From Phoebastria nigripes (lineage: Eukaryota; Chordata; Aves; Procellariiformes; Diomedeidae): a stretch of 64,000 nt of DNA. Location: positions 154,854 through 218,853 of the forward strand of contig JAYKAV010003422.1 of NCBI GenBank assembly GCA_035582835.1, given 5' to 3'. The notes beneath the pieces are model-generated. The model did no database searches. It worked only from the letters and a program-made list of their open reading frames with translations, and was not told where the DNA came from. The first letter of the stretch is position 1. Each line of letters begins with the position of its first letter. Below, piece by piece: positions 35,440-55,339 of this stretch. The position numbers were made by a program, and so were the translations under genes.

Positions 35440-36722
35440 GTGGCTCTGGGAGGGAGCATGGAAGAAGCCTGAGAGCAATGATTAGTAGTCAGTGTGCATT
35501 TACTCTCGGTAAATCCTGTTTGACAAACCTGTTTGCTTTCTGCGTTGAAACTACTAGACCTATTAATGGAAGGAGAGCAGTAGGTGTCATCGATGTTGAC
35601 CTTGGCCTTCAGTATGTTGTGCTGTGGCATCAGCTGTGTTAGCTGGTTTGGAATGCTGTAGCCTGGATGGGTGGGCTATTAGATGCATGAAAACCTGTCA
35701 GGGTCATTGACCTCAAAGGGTAGGGCTTAGTGATTCATACTCTTCCTGGAGTCTGGTTACAAGTGTGATTCCTCAGGGGATCTGTTCTGGAATCCTTCCT
35801 GTTCAGCATCTTTATCAGTAACCCAGAGGAGGGGGAGAGGAAATGCACCTCATGAAGTTTGGAATGATATCAAACTGGGGAGAGAGTGTGTGTGTGCAGA
35901 GCTGCCATTCAGAGGGACCTGGACAGGCTGGAGAAATGGGCTGACAACAAGCTTACAAAATCCAACCAGGACAAACTCAAAGACCTGCATCTGGAGCAGA
36001 CTAACCCCTTCAATGATATGGACCGAGGACTGGCTGACTTTCTGGGTTACAGCTTTGCTGGAAGGGGCTTCAGGAGTCCTGGAGGAAAGTGGACTAAATG
36101 TGGCCAGCAGTGCTCCCCAGCAGTGATGAAGGGTAGCAGCATCCTGGCCTGTGTGAACAGATCAAGCAAAGTGACTGTTCATCTTTACTTCACATTTCTT
36201 CAAAAACATGTGTAATGCTGTGTCCACTATTCTGATGCAAGAAGGGTTTTGATAAATGTTGATGTCAGCAGAGAGCCACCAAAATGACAGGAAACTGCAG
36301 CACATGACTTGTGACGAGATGCTGAGAGAACTGGGCTTGCTTAGCCTAGAGAAGAGAAAGCTTTGGGGGGATGTAATAGCAACTCTCCAATGCCTATGAG
36401 GAGATCTTCAAGAAGGTGGAGCCAATTTCTTCACAAATGAGCAGGTGTGTGATGGGAAGATGAGACATAACTTGAATCAGGAGAGGTTCTGACTCAATAT
36501 GGGGAATTTTTTTTTTCTCTGCAAGGACAGTCAAGCATTGGAACTAATTGTCCAGGGAGCTTTTGCAGTCTCCATCTTTAGATTTTTTCATCCTGTGTGA
36601 AAGGATGACTGGATAAAGTTCTGAAAAATGTGATCTGATCACATAGCAGACCCTGCCTTGAGCAGGTTGAACTAGACACCTCCCACAGTCCCTTTCCACC
36701 TGAATTATTCTATGATTTTGCA
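35440..36722 (+). mobile_element. CR1 LINE, diverged, 5'-truncated, sense
   Basis: The first part gives MISSQCAFTLGKSCLTNLFAF and, later, GVIDVDLGL, which align with the RT segment [19 protein letters not shown] and [10 protein letters not shown] of the copy at 53.2 kb. Then comes AAIQRDLDRLEKWADNKLTK (near 35900-35957), a C-terminal tail, and a 3' UTR ending 'cacctgaattattctatgat' type wording near 36700-36717. Catalytic RT motifs are missing or unreadable. It is an old, inactive copy. Confidence 0.85.
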
Positions 36723-39700
36723 ATTCGGTGTGCCATGATATTGCCACACTACAGAAATGAGAAGTGACTTCTCTCCATAGCTATACAGGGCTACTGTTCT
36801 GTAAACGCAGCCTATTGTGACAATACCCTTCCTGGGTATTTTGGACCTGATCCTCTAAATAGGTAGGCAGACATGGGTGACAGAAATGTGTTTCTCTTCT
36901 AGGACAGTGGAGTAGAGCAGTGGCGATCTGTTGTGAGAGTGGTTGGCAGAATCTCTGCTTCATTTGTTCTTACATCTTTAGGTTGTGGTTGATTTGGGTT
37001 TGTTTCCAAGCCAAGCTAATGTCTCTGCAGTATCCATCCTGTGAAATGTGGGTGGGAGCAAGAGACACCTGGATGAACCTGAAGCAGCTGCTTAAAAAGA
37101 AACCTCTTGCTCAGCATTCCCTTTCCTCTTGTTGGGCTCCTATGGAACAGAAGAGGAAGTCAGAGAAAACTAATTTCTACTTCCTAGCAGCATGGTTTGC
37201 TCTGGCATGTGAGCTGTTAATAATCTTGCGGAGTTCCAGGCTCAAATCACTTTCCCATTAAGCATATACTGATAGTTCTTTCAAGCCTGGATCTAAACCA
37301 GCATCCAGTTCTGCTGAATGCTGTGCAGCTAAAGTAGTCTCTCTCCCTAAAGAGCATGAAGTCCAATACAAAAGTCTAACCTGCTTGTGTGGCTTCTAGT
37401 AGGATATACAGTTCTGCTGCTGAGCTCTGCCTGGTGGAAGCAGGCTTTGGTTCAGGCTTGCCTGAGCTGACTCATCCCCTTTGCTGGACCAATTAAAATG
37501 CTTGCAAGACTTGTGCTGGCAGGTTGCCTGGCTGTGAGATCCTGACTATGATTTGGGGCATCTATTGTGTGTAAAGATAGGCTAATCAACAGAGACATGT
37601 ATCACTAGGTTTCTAGTGCTACAATGGCTGTTTTGCAGATGCTGAATACCAGTCTGGCGTATGTGTGTAAAGCCTTCTGCTTTGGGTTTATGCTATGGCA
37701 TTGGTGTCTGCCCCAGTTCAGTAGATATTTCCAGGCCTTTTCATGTGTCCCTATGATGGCAGCAATGCTGCCTTTGCCTAGAGCATATGTGCAGCCTCCC
37801 TCTCCTGACAGGTGAGCCTTACTACACAGCAGCATGGTCCACAGTAACTCTGTTGTACAGGTTTTGCTACCTGGAAGGATCCACAAGCTACCCACAACAC
37901 ATGTAGGGGCTGTGCAGAGCCACAAGCAGTGGATTTGCAGTGGGTCTTAGGCTGCTCTCTGCATTCTTTTCCAGGGAATTTCTCTGTTCTCCATTCCAGA
38001 TTCTGGAGGGTTTTCCACCATTTTCCCTCTGCCACCACGTCTGCATCTTGCTCATCTTTCTTTCGTTTGTGGTCTTCTTTTCCCCTCTTTTGTTCCACAG
38101 AACTGCATCTATGTCTAGACTCTCTCATTCATCCTCCTGCCTGACACCTAGTCCCACTCTGTTACCTTCTTACATGTCCTTGGGATTTCCCCCACCTTCA
38201 GACACCTGCTCCCTCTCACCCAAGACCCTCTCCTGTTAGCTGTATGTGCATTTCTGCCCACAAGGAAGAAGGATGGTGTGCTTCTTCATTCATCTCCATC
38301 CTTCTAGCCCTCTGGGCTAGGCCAGATGCCATGGGAATGTCTGGGCTACAATGACTAGAGATTGCTGTTGAAGAGCTCCTGCAAGGAAGCTGAACAGTTA
38401 ATTTTTGCTGACTGTGTTAGCTGAAAGGCTTCCAGTTATTTTTTTGCCAACCTGTCCAGTTTGCTTGGCTGGAGGCATGTTCAACCATTCTTGCATGTGT
38501 TCTTGGACAGTTTGAGGTTAGAGCTACTTTTGAGCAAAGAATATTTTGTTTGAAGGTTTGAGGGTAAGTAAAGCCCTTGGACTGCATAAAAGGGCAGGGA
38601 TGAACAAATGCTTGAGCAGGTGACACTTAAGTCTTCAAAGGTGGAATTCTTTAGGAATGTTTCTCTCTCTGTAGCTTGTTTCTGTGGTTTAGCATAGCAC
38701 AGGGATTCTGTAAGTTGAGTTTTTCCTTACAGACTAGTTTTGATAATTTTCCAAAGGCTAAGAGTAATATCAGAGTTATTGTGAGCTTCCCACACAAGGA
38801 TGGTGATTGTGTGCTACCCAGAAGTCATTTTTCTTTCAAAGTATGCAAAATACCTAAACCAGAAACTTCATTGTTTAGCAACACTGAGATACAAGCTGTG
38901 GGATCAGTACATGTCTGTCTGCAGTGAGATCACACTTTACTGATTTCTCAATTAGTAATACAGCAGCCACAGAAATGGGATTATTAGTTTTAAAAGTTAT
39001 TGTCTTAAGAGTCATATGTGTGCATATGGAAATCTTAGACCTTAGTCTTCATGTATTGTGCATATTATATGAAATGGCTGATTTTTAATTCATTGAATCC
39101 AGAGAACAAATTTATTAGTTTCTACTGCATACCTTTTTGTGCACAACTCATTTGGTGTTTGCAAAGTCATCTTCATGCCCACTTTTTTGGTCTTTATCAG
39201 GTGAATTCTGAAATAGTTTTTTCTGAGTGTTGATTCTTAAAAAAAAGAAACTTACTTTTGTTGATTTTTTTCTTCATCTGTAGTTTTTAGTTTGTCTACA
39301 TGTGACTGTAAATAAATAAGGCACAATCCATCCAATACGAGATTTTATGATTGGCCTATGTGTAAATACTCCTCTAAGCATTATGTAGTTAACTCTTATG
39401 AAAGCACACTAAATTAAAATATTGCTTTACAAAAGTAACAGACTAAAAAGAAGTTTAATTAAAAAGTATTATCATATGGTTGAATTCCTTATGGGTTCAG
39501 CACGCAGAGTTCTGTTTTAAAATGATGAGAGAGTAAATATTTTTTGAGATTAATTAGATTTCTTTGATTGCATCTGTCATTCATTATAACTTAGTATGTC
39601 TTAGGTACCTGGTTATTTGTTACAAAGGAATGCATAAGCATAGATTCAAGCTGCTGTCTCATCTGGTGTCTCTATACTTAATCTAACTCCTAGGAATTAT

Positions 39701-40902
39701 AAATGTTTAAAATAAGGAAAGAAGAGGTCCAACATCTAAATTTGAAACAGTGGAAAGTTTGCAGTGGAGAAGTATTGACCCTCTGCTGAGATATCTGAAG
39801 TGGTTTTCTGACTTATTGTGTACTGTGGTTGTGTAATGTAGCTAGACCAGGTGGGGTTTTTTTCAGTTCTTAGCTGAGGTGGATTTCTCTGAAGAGCACA
39901 ATGTTGGTCTAAGTGGTGTTAGAAATTCTAGCAATGGGCAAGTCCCACTTTAGGGGCCCACAACTACTATCCCCCAACTACTTGGAGTTGTGGAGGCTGT
40001 GAACCTGAAAGGACCCTCTGCTAAAACTTTCCTATTTTGAGAAGTTCATCTGAAGGGAACAACAGACGTTTGTGATATGAAACGCAGGCACAAAGAGACT
40101 TATGCAGCAAATGTTTTTGATTTGTCAGGTGATAGACCTAGGAAACAAACCAAAATTGCAACACTAGAATTATCATGAAGTTAATTACTCATGCCAGTTT
40201 TTTAAGGAAGACATTTGTTCCTCTGCCATGATTCCAAGATTTATTGCTGAGGCATGGATAGAACCTGTTTATCTCCAAACTGGAGTTTGAGATGTGCCAG
40301 ACTGAAAGTATGCACAAGCTGTGAAGTCTGTTCAGGTTGAGGGGAGCGTGTCTGTGCTGGGGCTTCTAAGCATGGGGCTGGGGCTGGTGTCAGGCTGACA
40401 ATTGTGGAGCAAGCTATGCATAGCCTTCCTCAGGGACTTCTCCTGTTAACTGCAGTGCTGAAAGATGTGTCTCTGTGTAGCAGAGCTAGAGTGCAGCATT
40501 TTGACTGGCTGCAGCTTGGGTTCTTTCACAAACAAATTTGGTTTTGTTTCATTGGAGGCTGTACGGCTGAAGCTGAAATGTGTTTTTGATGGCTTTTTTG
40601 GGAAGTGGGCAGGTCTTGTTAGACCTCCTGCTGAGCTGGGCAAACCGGTTTACCCAGAAGAGCTGAGGTTGGCAAAGTAACAGGAACAAAGTAGCTTTCT
40701 GATACTTAAGTCTGGCTGGAAAAGGAGATAGCAACACCGGAGAGCCCATTCAGGAATGTCAGGCTGACACTGGCTCCCATCTGAGTGTGTGAGAAATCAG
40801 GCCTTTTCAGGCTGTCATGTGGGGATAGCAAACCTTTGGGTAAAGGAAATGCATGTGAAGTCTGTAGAGCCCGACTTCGTATTGCTTTACAAAATAAGTG
40901 GC

Positions 40903-40951
40903 CCTCTGTTATGAAGAGGGCCTCTGTAATGAAGAGGGCCTCTGATGAGGG
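40903..40951. repeat. 18-bp tandem repeat, about 2.7 copies
   Basis: The unit cctctgtwatgaagaggg occurs at 40903-40920 and 40921-40938, followed by a partial copy. It makes the duplicated VMKRASVMKRAS pattern in an otherwise meaningless frame. Confidence 0.9.
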
Positions 40952-43198
40952 CCATCTGGTAGTAGTTTTCAGCACTGATCATGGACTCCTTGAAGGAGGA
41001 TCTGTAGATGCCAAACTTGGCCACCTCTGCTGGCTGCAACTGGTGTTGCACAGAAAGCTTGTACCTAGGACCCTGGGGGACTTGAAGCAAGGGAGTTCTG
41101 GCATGCCACCACCAGAGGGGTATGGCACCAGCTACAGGACAGAGGAAGAGAGGCCACATGGAGAGTGAGGAAGGGTCAAATATGCAGTCAGTTCCATAAC
41201 TGTAATGGCTATGTAAACTGAAATACCATAGTAATAAAAAACTTTACACTCACAGCTGCTTGGAATTGAGCTTCTGAACCTCCACTGTATATACTGCAGC
41301 TTTGGTTAAGAGGGGATTTATAGCAGCCGAAAACTCAGTCCTGTTAACAGCATTGTGTGGGTTGGTGCCTGACTGGGTATCACGCTTGTCAGTTTAATCT
41401 GCCTGGATATCCCTTTCAGACTGCTTCTTCCGGCCAATTTAATTCACAAAAAAAAAAAGAAATAGGGCAGGAGTCCAGAGACATGTCTGAGCTTTTCAGA
41501 CAGAGGAAACATTCAAAAGCATCTGAAATTCAAATTTGTCCATGCTATTTTTGGAGAACAGATCCTACTGCTAACCATCATGTTGTAAAGATATTGCTGT
41601 TTACAATCAGAACTGAGTTTCATGTTTGTTTTGTGAACTGAATTTTTTGGTACTCCAGTATTCATGGAGTTCCCAAATTAGATCCAGGTGTTTTTCTTCC
41701 AGTTGAAATAATAGTGCTGTTCATATATGTCACTGGCACGCACACACATGCAATGTTTCTCTTTGTTTTGCTAATCAGCTTTCATTATCCAGTAATGAGG
41801 TTAAAGCTGAGTTTCCATTTTAAGAAATAACCAGCATATTTCTGTCATGCATACTTCAGAATATGATTTAATACATTTGCCCAATTTTTGCAATAATTTG
41901 TGCCTACTTTCTCTGAGTGGAGGCGGAATTTGGAAGTGTCCTAAGTCCCATGAGGAAGGCATATAAAAATAACAAAAAAAAAATGCTCCAAAACATTTTC
42001 CATGTCCAACACATCTCTATTCTGTATGCATTATCTGTTTGAACATTACAGCTGTCTTCCTGTTCTATAGCATTGCTTTAAAACAGTAAGTACTACCAGC
42101 CATATGCCTAACTGATTGTGTGTTATAGTAAGTTGAGTTCTAAATGCATGAGGTCTGCAACATGCTGTTGTAGGGAGTCCCTTTAATTGTCCTTGTAACA
42201 TTTTCTCTGATATTGCTCTTGAAACTCACAGAGGAGCTGATTGCACTGTGTGTGTTTTTGTGTGCATTGTGATGTTTGCCTCCTGATACAGAGAAGTTTT
42301 TTCTGCCTGGTCCCCACTAGGTGACCTTAAAACAATAATCCATCTGCAGCTGGGAGTGTTAGTTTTTGATGAAGAAGTAAACCATAGAAGGCAATGAGAG
42401 TCAGGAAGATGCTCCTTTCACTGTTTCTGTCAATAATCTGTCCTTTAATTTTTTGAAAATACAGATATGTAGAATCTGTAAGTCTTAAGTGTAGAATGAG
42501 GATGCTGACATCATTAGTGTGTGCTTTGCTACAGATGTTGCAGTGCTCTAAGAAATTACAGCTTTGCAAAATAAGTTGTATTGCTTGTCTTGGAATAATA
42601 TAGTTTGTGAAAGAAAGTAACAAATGCCATTTTCCCTTTTCATCACTTTGCACCATAGTGTTTCAAGACAAAAGCTTTGTGCCACCATCGTATAAGTGGA
42701 TACACTTTTAATTCATTGCTGCTTGCCAGTATTTCTGATGTGGATAGATGGGTGTTAGCTGTTTGGATTTGCACCCAGATGACTGTTAGGATGATTCCAC
42801 ATAAACTGAGGCAAGATGGATTCTTGATGTTCTCACTTGTTTGTCATTGTAATTATGGCGGGTGACTAAAAGACTATCTTTGTTACTGTTACTTGTTTAA
42901 CAGTATCATCTCTTGGGGAAGAAAGTATCAAATGTTAAGATAAGCACTAGGTATTGTAACAAGGTTTAGAAGAGTGTGGATTTTGTTACTGGAAAAGCAA
43001 GAGAGTTTTAGGACTGTATTTTGCATAGTTAGAAACACATTTACATGAAACATATAACTTTGTAGATAAACCACTACATCTTAATGCTAGTGGATGCATG
43101 TTTATTCTCCCTGGGAAGTGTGAAACCTCTCTAAGTGCTACAACTATTTTGGTCCTTGTTAACGTTGCCTGGAGAGGTAATTATTGTGTATCTTGCAG

Positions 43199-43370
43199 CC
43201 CAATTTAATGGAAGTGAGAAACGGCAAGCATCTCCTTCTCCCTCAATTGACCAGCGCAGGCAGTTAAGAGCACCTGGAGGAGGCTTTAAACCCATCAAAC
43301 ATGGCAGTCCAGAATTTTGTGGGATCCTGGGAGAGAGAATAGATCCAACTATTCAACTGGAAAAGCAGAT
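43199..43370 (+). CDS. SHB: SHB exon 4, internal coding exon
   Basis: This exon codes for about 57 residues between the tyrosine-rich region and the SH2 domain. Visible in order: AQFNGSEKRQASPSPS, QRRQLRAPGGGFKPI, KHGSPEFCGILGER, then the SH2 lead-in TIQLEKQ. It is basic and serine-rich at the start and has a conserved glycine-rich GGGFKP turn. The last two bases (at) join the first base of exon 5 to give Ile. Bounded by ttgcag (43193-43198) and a consensus GTAAGT donor at 43371. This segment distinguishes SHB from SHD, SHE and SHF well. Confidence 0.95.
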
Positions 43371-50489
<7,119 letters not shown>

Positions 50490-50533
50490 TGTTGAAATGT
50501 GAATGCAGGGTGTGCCAGAGCCTTCCACTAGTA

Positions 50534-51493
50534 ATGGACAGCAGTAGTGAAGACAGCTGTGTGAGGTGTGACCGAGTGGATGATCTGCTCAGCCTGGTGG
50601 CAGAGCTAGGAGAGGAAGTAGAGCATCAGGGAGTCTGAGAGAGATAGACTGGTGTAACCATGCTCTGCCCTCCCTGAGACAGAAACAGGAACAGCCACCA
50701 GAAAAAAACCAGATCAACGAGATCCTGTATCCTGCCTCTGCCAGGCGGAAGGCAGTAGCTTAAAGGAAAGGAGTGAATGGAGGCAAGCCCACACTCGGGG
50801 CGGCAGGCGAACCTGCTCCTTGCCTACCTCACCTTCCTACATGCTTCTGCACAATAGATATGAGGCTCTGGATGTGGAAGGTCAGTCAATGGATGATGTG
50901 GATGATGGTCCATCTACACCAGAGGTGTTGCCAAGGTCAGAAAGGCCTACCCCCTGTATCACAACCACCTCGACAAGGAAGAAAAGACGGGTTATAGTTG
51001 TAGGTGACTCCTTTCTGAGGGGAACAGAGGGTCCAATATGCTGGAGAGACCTGCCTCTTAGGGAAGTCTGCTGCCTCCCTGGGGCCTGGGTTAAGGACAT
51101 CACTAGGAAACTTCCTAGCCTGGTACGACCCTCGCACTATTACCCATTATTGCTCTTCCATGCGGGTGGTGATGAAGCTGCAATGCGTAGTCCAAGGGCA
51201 ATCAAAAGAGACTTCAGGGCCTTGGGACAGTTGGTAAGGGAATCTGGAGCACAGGTAATTTTTTCTTCTATCCTTCAGTTGCAGGCAGTGACATTGCAAG
51301 AAACAGACGGACCCAGTCTATTAATACATGGCTCTGTGGCTGGTGTCACTGCCACAATTTCGGGTTTTTCGATAATGGGATGGTCTACACAGCACCAGGC
51401 CTGTTGGCGTATGGTGGGATTCACCTTTCTCAAAGGGGGAAGAGGATCTTTGCTCATGAGCTAGCAGGGCTCATTGACAGAGCTTTAAACTAG
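50534..51493 (+). pseudogene. CR1 ORF1 (nucleic-acid-binding, esterase-like), broken
   Basis: It begins with ATG at 50534 (MDSSSEDSCVRCDRVDDLL, with a CxxC pair) and meets a TGA at 50636-50638. Further on a frame carries an SGNH-esterase-like domain: VVGDSFLRG (nucleophile Ser), GGDEA where the family has an Asn-Asp type block, and the last block GGIHLSQRG in another frame near 51416-51442. A frameshift lies close to 51280. ORF1 proteins of CR1 bind RNA and carry this esterase domain, and the role of the latter is not settled. This copy is not translatable as a whole. Confidence 0.8.
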
Positions 51494-51607
51494 ACTTGAA
51501 GGGGGAGGGGGATAATATCAGGCTTGCCTGTGGCAAACTGTGGGACAACACACCAAGGTTAGAGGGACGGGGTGCTAGCGAGGGCCCTCAGCCTGTTGGT
51601 CTGAGAC

Positions 51608-54287
51608 ATGCTGGCCCAGCTGAAGTGCCTCTACACCAATGCACACAGCGTGGGCAACAAACAGGAGAAGCTGGAAGCTACCATGCTAGAAAGCTATGAC
51701 CTAGTTGCCATTACTGAAACTTGGTGGGACAAATCCCGTGACTGGAGTGTGGCTATCAATGGCTACAGGCTGTTCAGAAGGGACAGGCGAGGAAGGAGGG
51801 GCGAAGGGGTTGCCCTCTACATCAAGAAATGGATAGATTGTGAAGAGCTGTCTCTGAAGAATAGCCATGAGTAGGTTGAAAACTTATGGGTAAGAATTAG
51901 AGACCGAGGCAACAAAGGGAACCTTGTGGTTGGTGTTTGCTACAGGCCACCCAATCAAGGAGANCCTGTTCATGAATCCTTCTTACTCCAGCTACAGGAG
52001 GCATTGTGCTCGCAGGCTCTCGTCCTGCGGGGGAACTTCAACCACTCTGACATCTGCTGGAGAAGTAGCACAGCAAGCTATAGGCAATCCAGGAGAGTCC
52101 CGGAGTGCATTGAGGATAACTTCTTAAGCCAGGTAATTGACAGCCCTACCAGAGGGGATGCAATACTGGACCTGATGGTCACCAATGCAAGTAAGCTAAT
52201 CAGAGACATCAAGATTGGAGGCAGCCTGGGCTGCAGTGATCATGCACTGGTGGAGTTCACAGTCCTGAGGGATATGGTTCAGGTGAAGAATAAAGTCAGG
52301 ACCCTGAATTTTAGGAAAGCAAACTTCCAGGTGTTCAAGAAGTTAGTCAGTAGGATGCCCTAGAAACTGCCCGCAGGGACAAGGGAACAGAACAGAGCTG
52401 GCAGATCTTTAAGGATGCTTTCCATAGAGTGCGAGAGCTCTCGATCCCCGGGTGTAAGAAATCAGGAAAGGAAGGCAAGAGACTGGCATGGATTAGTCAA
52501 GACCTGCTGGTCAAACTAAAGAGCAAGAAGGAAATGCACAGGCAGTGGAAGCAGGGACAGGTATCCTGGGAAGAGTATTGGGATGCTGCCCGGTTGTGTA
52601 GGGATGGGGTCAGGAAGGCCAAGGCGTGGCTGGAGCTGAACTTGGCAAGGGATGCAAAGAATAATAAGAAGGGCTTCTATAGGTATGTCAGCCAGAAAAG
52701 GAAGGTCAAAGAAAGTGTACCCTCCCTGATGAACATGACTGGCAAACTGGTAACAATGGACGAGGAGAAGGCTGAAATACTCAACAACTTTTTTGTCTCA
52801 GTCTTCACTGGCAACCTCTCTTCCCACACCTCTCGAGTGTATGGACCTCAAGGCAGGGACTGGAGGAGCAAAGTCCCTCCCACTGTAAGAGAAGATCAGG
52901 CTTGTGACCACCTGAGGAATCTGAACATAGGGATGTTAGTCTATGGGACCTGACAAGATGCATCCCAGAGACCTGAGGGAACTGGCTGATGTAGTTGCCA
53001 AGATGCTGTCCATGATATTTGAAGAGTCATGGCAGTCAGGTGAAGTCCCCAGTGACTGGAAAAAGGGAAACATTGCACCCATTTTTATAAAGGGTAGAAA
53101 GGAGGACCCTGGGAACTACCGATCTGTCAGCCTCACCTCTGTGCCCAGTAAGATCATGGAACAGATCCTCCTGGAAGCTATGTCAAAACATATGGAAGAC
53201 AGGGAGGTGATTAGAAACAGCCAACATGGCTTCACCAAGAGCAAATCATGCCTGACTAATCTGGTGGCCTTCTATGATGGAGTGACTGCATCAGTGGACA
53301 AGGGAAGAGCTACGGATGTCATCTATCTGGACTTCTGTAAGGCCTTTGACACAGTCCCCCACAACATCCTTCTCTCTAAACTGGAGAGGTATGGATTTGA
53401 TGGATGGACTGTTTGATGGATGAGGAATTGGCTGGATGGTCACGTCCAGAGGGTAGTGGTCAACGGATCAATGTCCGGATGGAGATCAGTGATGAGTGGC
53501 GTCCCTCAGGGATCCATATTGGGACCAGTACTGTTCAATATCTTCATCAATGACATAAACGGTGGGATCGAGTGCACCCTCAGCAAGTTTGCAGACGACA
53601 TCAAGCTGAGTGGTGCAGTTGACACGCCTGAGGGATGGGATGCCATCCAGAGGGACCTGGACAAGCTTGAGAAGTAGGCCCATGTGAACCTCATGAGGTT
53701 CAACAAGGCCAAGTGCAAGGTCCTGCACCTGGGTCAGGGCAACCCCCAGTATCAATACAGGCTGGGTGATGAAGGGATTGAGAGCAGCCCTGTGGAGAAG
53801 GACTGGTGGATGAAAAGCTGGACATGAACCTGGTGGATGAAAAGCTGGCCATGAGCTGGCAATGTGTGCTCGCAGCCCAGAAAGCCAACCGTATCCTGGG
53901 CTGCATCAAAAGAAGCGTGGCCAGCAGGTTGAGGGAGGTGATTCTGCTACTCTGGTGAGACACCACCTGGAGTACTGTGTGCAGCTCTGGAGTCCTCAGT
54001 ACAAGAAAGACATGGACCTGTTGGAGCGGGTCCAGAGGAGGGTCACAAAAATGATCAGAGGGCTGGAACACCTCTCCTATGAGGACAGGCTGAGAGAGTT
54101 GAGGTTGTTTAGCCTGGAGAAGGGAAGGCTCCGGGGACACCTTATTGCAGCCTTTCAATACTTAAAGGGGCCTTATAAGAAAAATGGGGACAGACTTTTC
54201 AGTAGGGCCTGTAGCGATAGGACAAGGGGTAATGGTTTTAATCTAAAAGAAAGTTTCAGACTCTCTAAAAAGAGAGATTCAGACTAG
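51608..54287 (+). pseudogene. CR1 ORF2 (endonuclease and reverse transcriptase), broken
   Basis: The endonuclease part shows LYTNAHSVGNKQEKLE, ITETWWDKS (catalytic Glu), GVALYIKK, GVCYRPP, RGNFNHSDICW and GCSDHALVEF (catalytic His). In GNFNH the family has Asp where this copy has Asn (codon 52034-52036). The RT part shows [68 protein letters not shown] and FADD (53588-53599, both Asp kept). Breaks: a stop at 51872, frame changes before 52429 and near 52943, a TGA at 53414, a TAG at 53675, and shifts after about 53800. A small local duplication is seen at 53804-53850. Confidence 0.9.
53804..53850. repeat. Local duplication inside CR1
   Basis: The phrase tggtggatgaaaagctgg is followed about 25 bases later by an almost identical tggtggatgaaaagctgg with one neighbouring difference. 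It looks like a small tandem duplication after insertion. Confidence 0.75.
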
Positions 54288-55339
54288 GCGAAGAAATTTT
54301 TTACGATGAGGGTGGTGAAACACTGGAACAGGTTGCCCAGAGAGGTGGTAGATGCCCCATCCCTGGAAACATTCAGGGTCAGGTTGGACAGGACTCTGAG
54401 CAACCTGATCTAGTTGAAGATGTCCCTGCCCATGGCAGCAGGGTTGGACTAGATGAGCTTCAAAGGTCCCTTCAAACCCAAACTGTTCTATGATTCTATT
54501 CCTGATGTACTTTGTGTCCCAATGGGCTTCTAGATTAAGCAGTCCTATATCTTCCCCTGTGTGATGGTAAGAGAGATTTCAAGACTCTGTGTTCTTTCAC
54601 AGTTCTGTTGACTTCAGTGAATAGGCTAAGAAGTCTACCAGTGGTGCAGCCAGTGTTCAGGTGACTTTGTACTCTTCCCAGTGCTTCATTTTTATATAAA
54701 ACACTCTCTTTCACTTCCCATTTTCACCAGGACAGATGTATGGCTTGTATAGCAGTGCTCAAACAAGGTGTGCATGGGGTAGTTGGCAGAGTTAACCATA
54801 GACACAATGGCAACCAGCCATCCCCTCCTCAGACTGTACTGAGGATGTGTATAGCCTAGTCCGTGGTGGTGATCCCACTGCTGGAAGTAAAATTACTTCT
54901 GTTTACAGAAAAGAGCCCCTGAAACATTCAACTGTAGACTTAAGTTGCTGGCTGATGTCACTGGCAGGCAGTTAATTTCCATTACGATCACTAGGATATG
55001 AGTAGGATATGCAACTGGACTTCACTTCTAAAAAAATCGTAACGGAGCTGCAGGCATTGAGCTGCTGGCAGGAGCATGGTTGGGGTTGCGTGTAGGTGCC
55101 TCATTGCAGCGTTTTTGATAATGCCAACCGAATAAGAGACTCTTGGTAATAATGCACTTGTCCTACAACTGCTGCACAGAACCTGACCATGTGTTGCTGT
55201 ACCAATCCAGTGTGCCCCTTGCAACATGGCGCTAGCATCAGGATTGGCATCATAGGATGGTATAAAAACAGGCTTTGCTCACTTTTCCTTTAACAGGCAG
55301 GCTTAGGGGTACTTGAGGTCTTCTATAGGTGTGAGATAC

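Larger units (their letters stand above)
34484..43198 (+). other. SHB: SHB intron 3
   Basis: The intron is about 8.7 kb. It contains one recognisable CR1 copy (about 35440-36722), a T-run near 36509-36520, an 18-bp tandem repeat (40903-40951) and otherwise unique DNA. The segment 38930-39730 is AT-rich with several TAATTA-type motifs, but nothing more definite can be said. No host exon other than the boundaries is supported. Confidence 0.65.
50490..54502 (+). mobile_element. Nearly complete CR1 LINE, inactive, sense
   Basis: A copy of about 4 kb with both open reading frames recognisable and a proper 3' end (gcttcaaaggtcccttcaaa, then a ttctatgattctatt type terminus near 54486-54502). CR1 is the dominant LINE of birds and copies itself by target-primed reverse transcription. 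Most copies are short 3' pieces, so a copy with ORF1 and the endonuclease is uncommon. It has several stops and frameshifts (see the two ORF entries) and one N at 51964. The 5' limit is uncertain by about 50 bases. No target duplication was found, as expected for CR1. Confidence 0.9.

Noticed and set aside
40785..41168. Open frame of 127 codons
   Set aside because: Its length comes from an in-phase 18-bp tandem repeat. It has no homology I know and no splice or start context.
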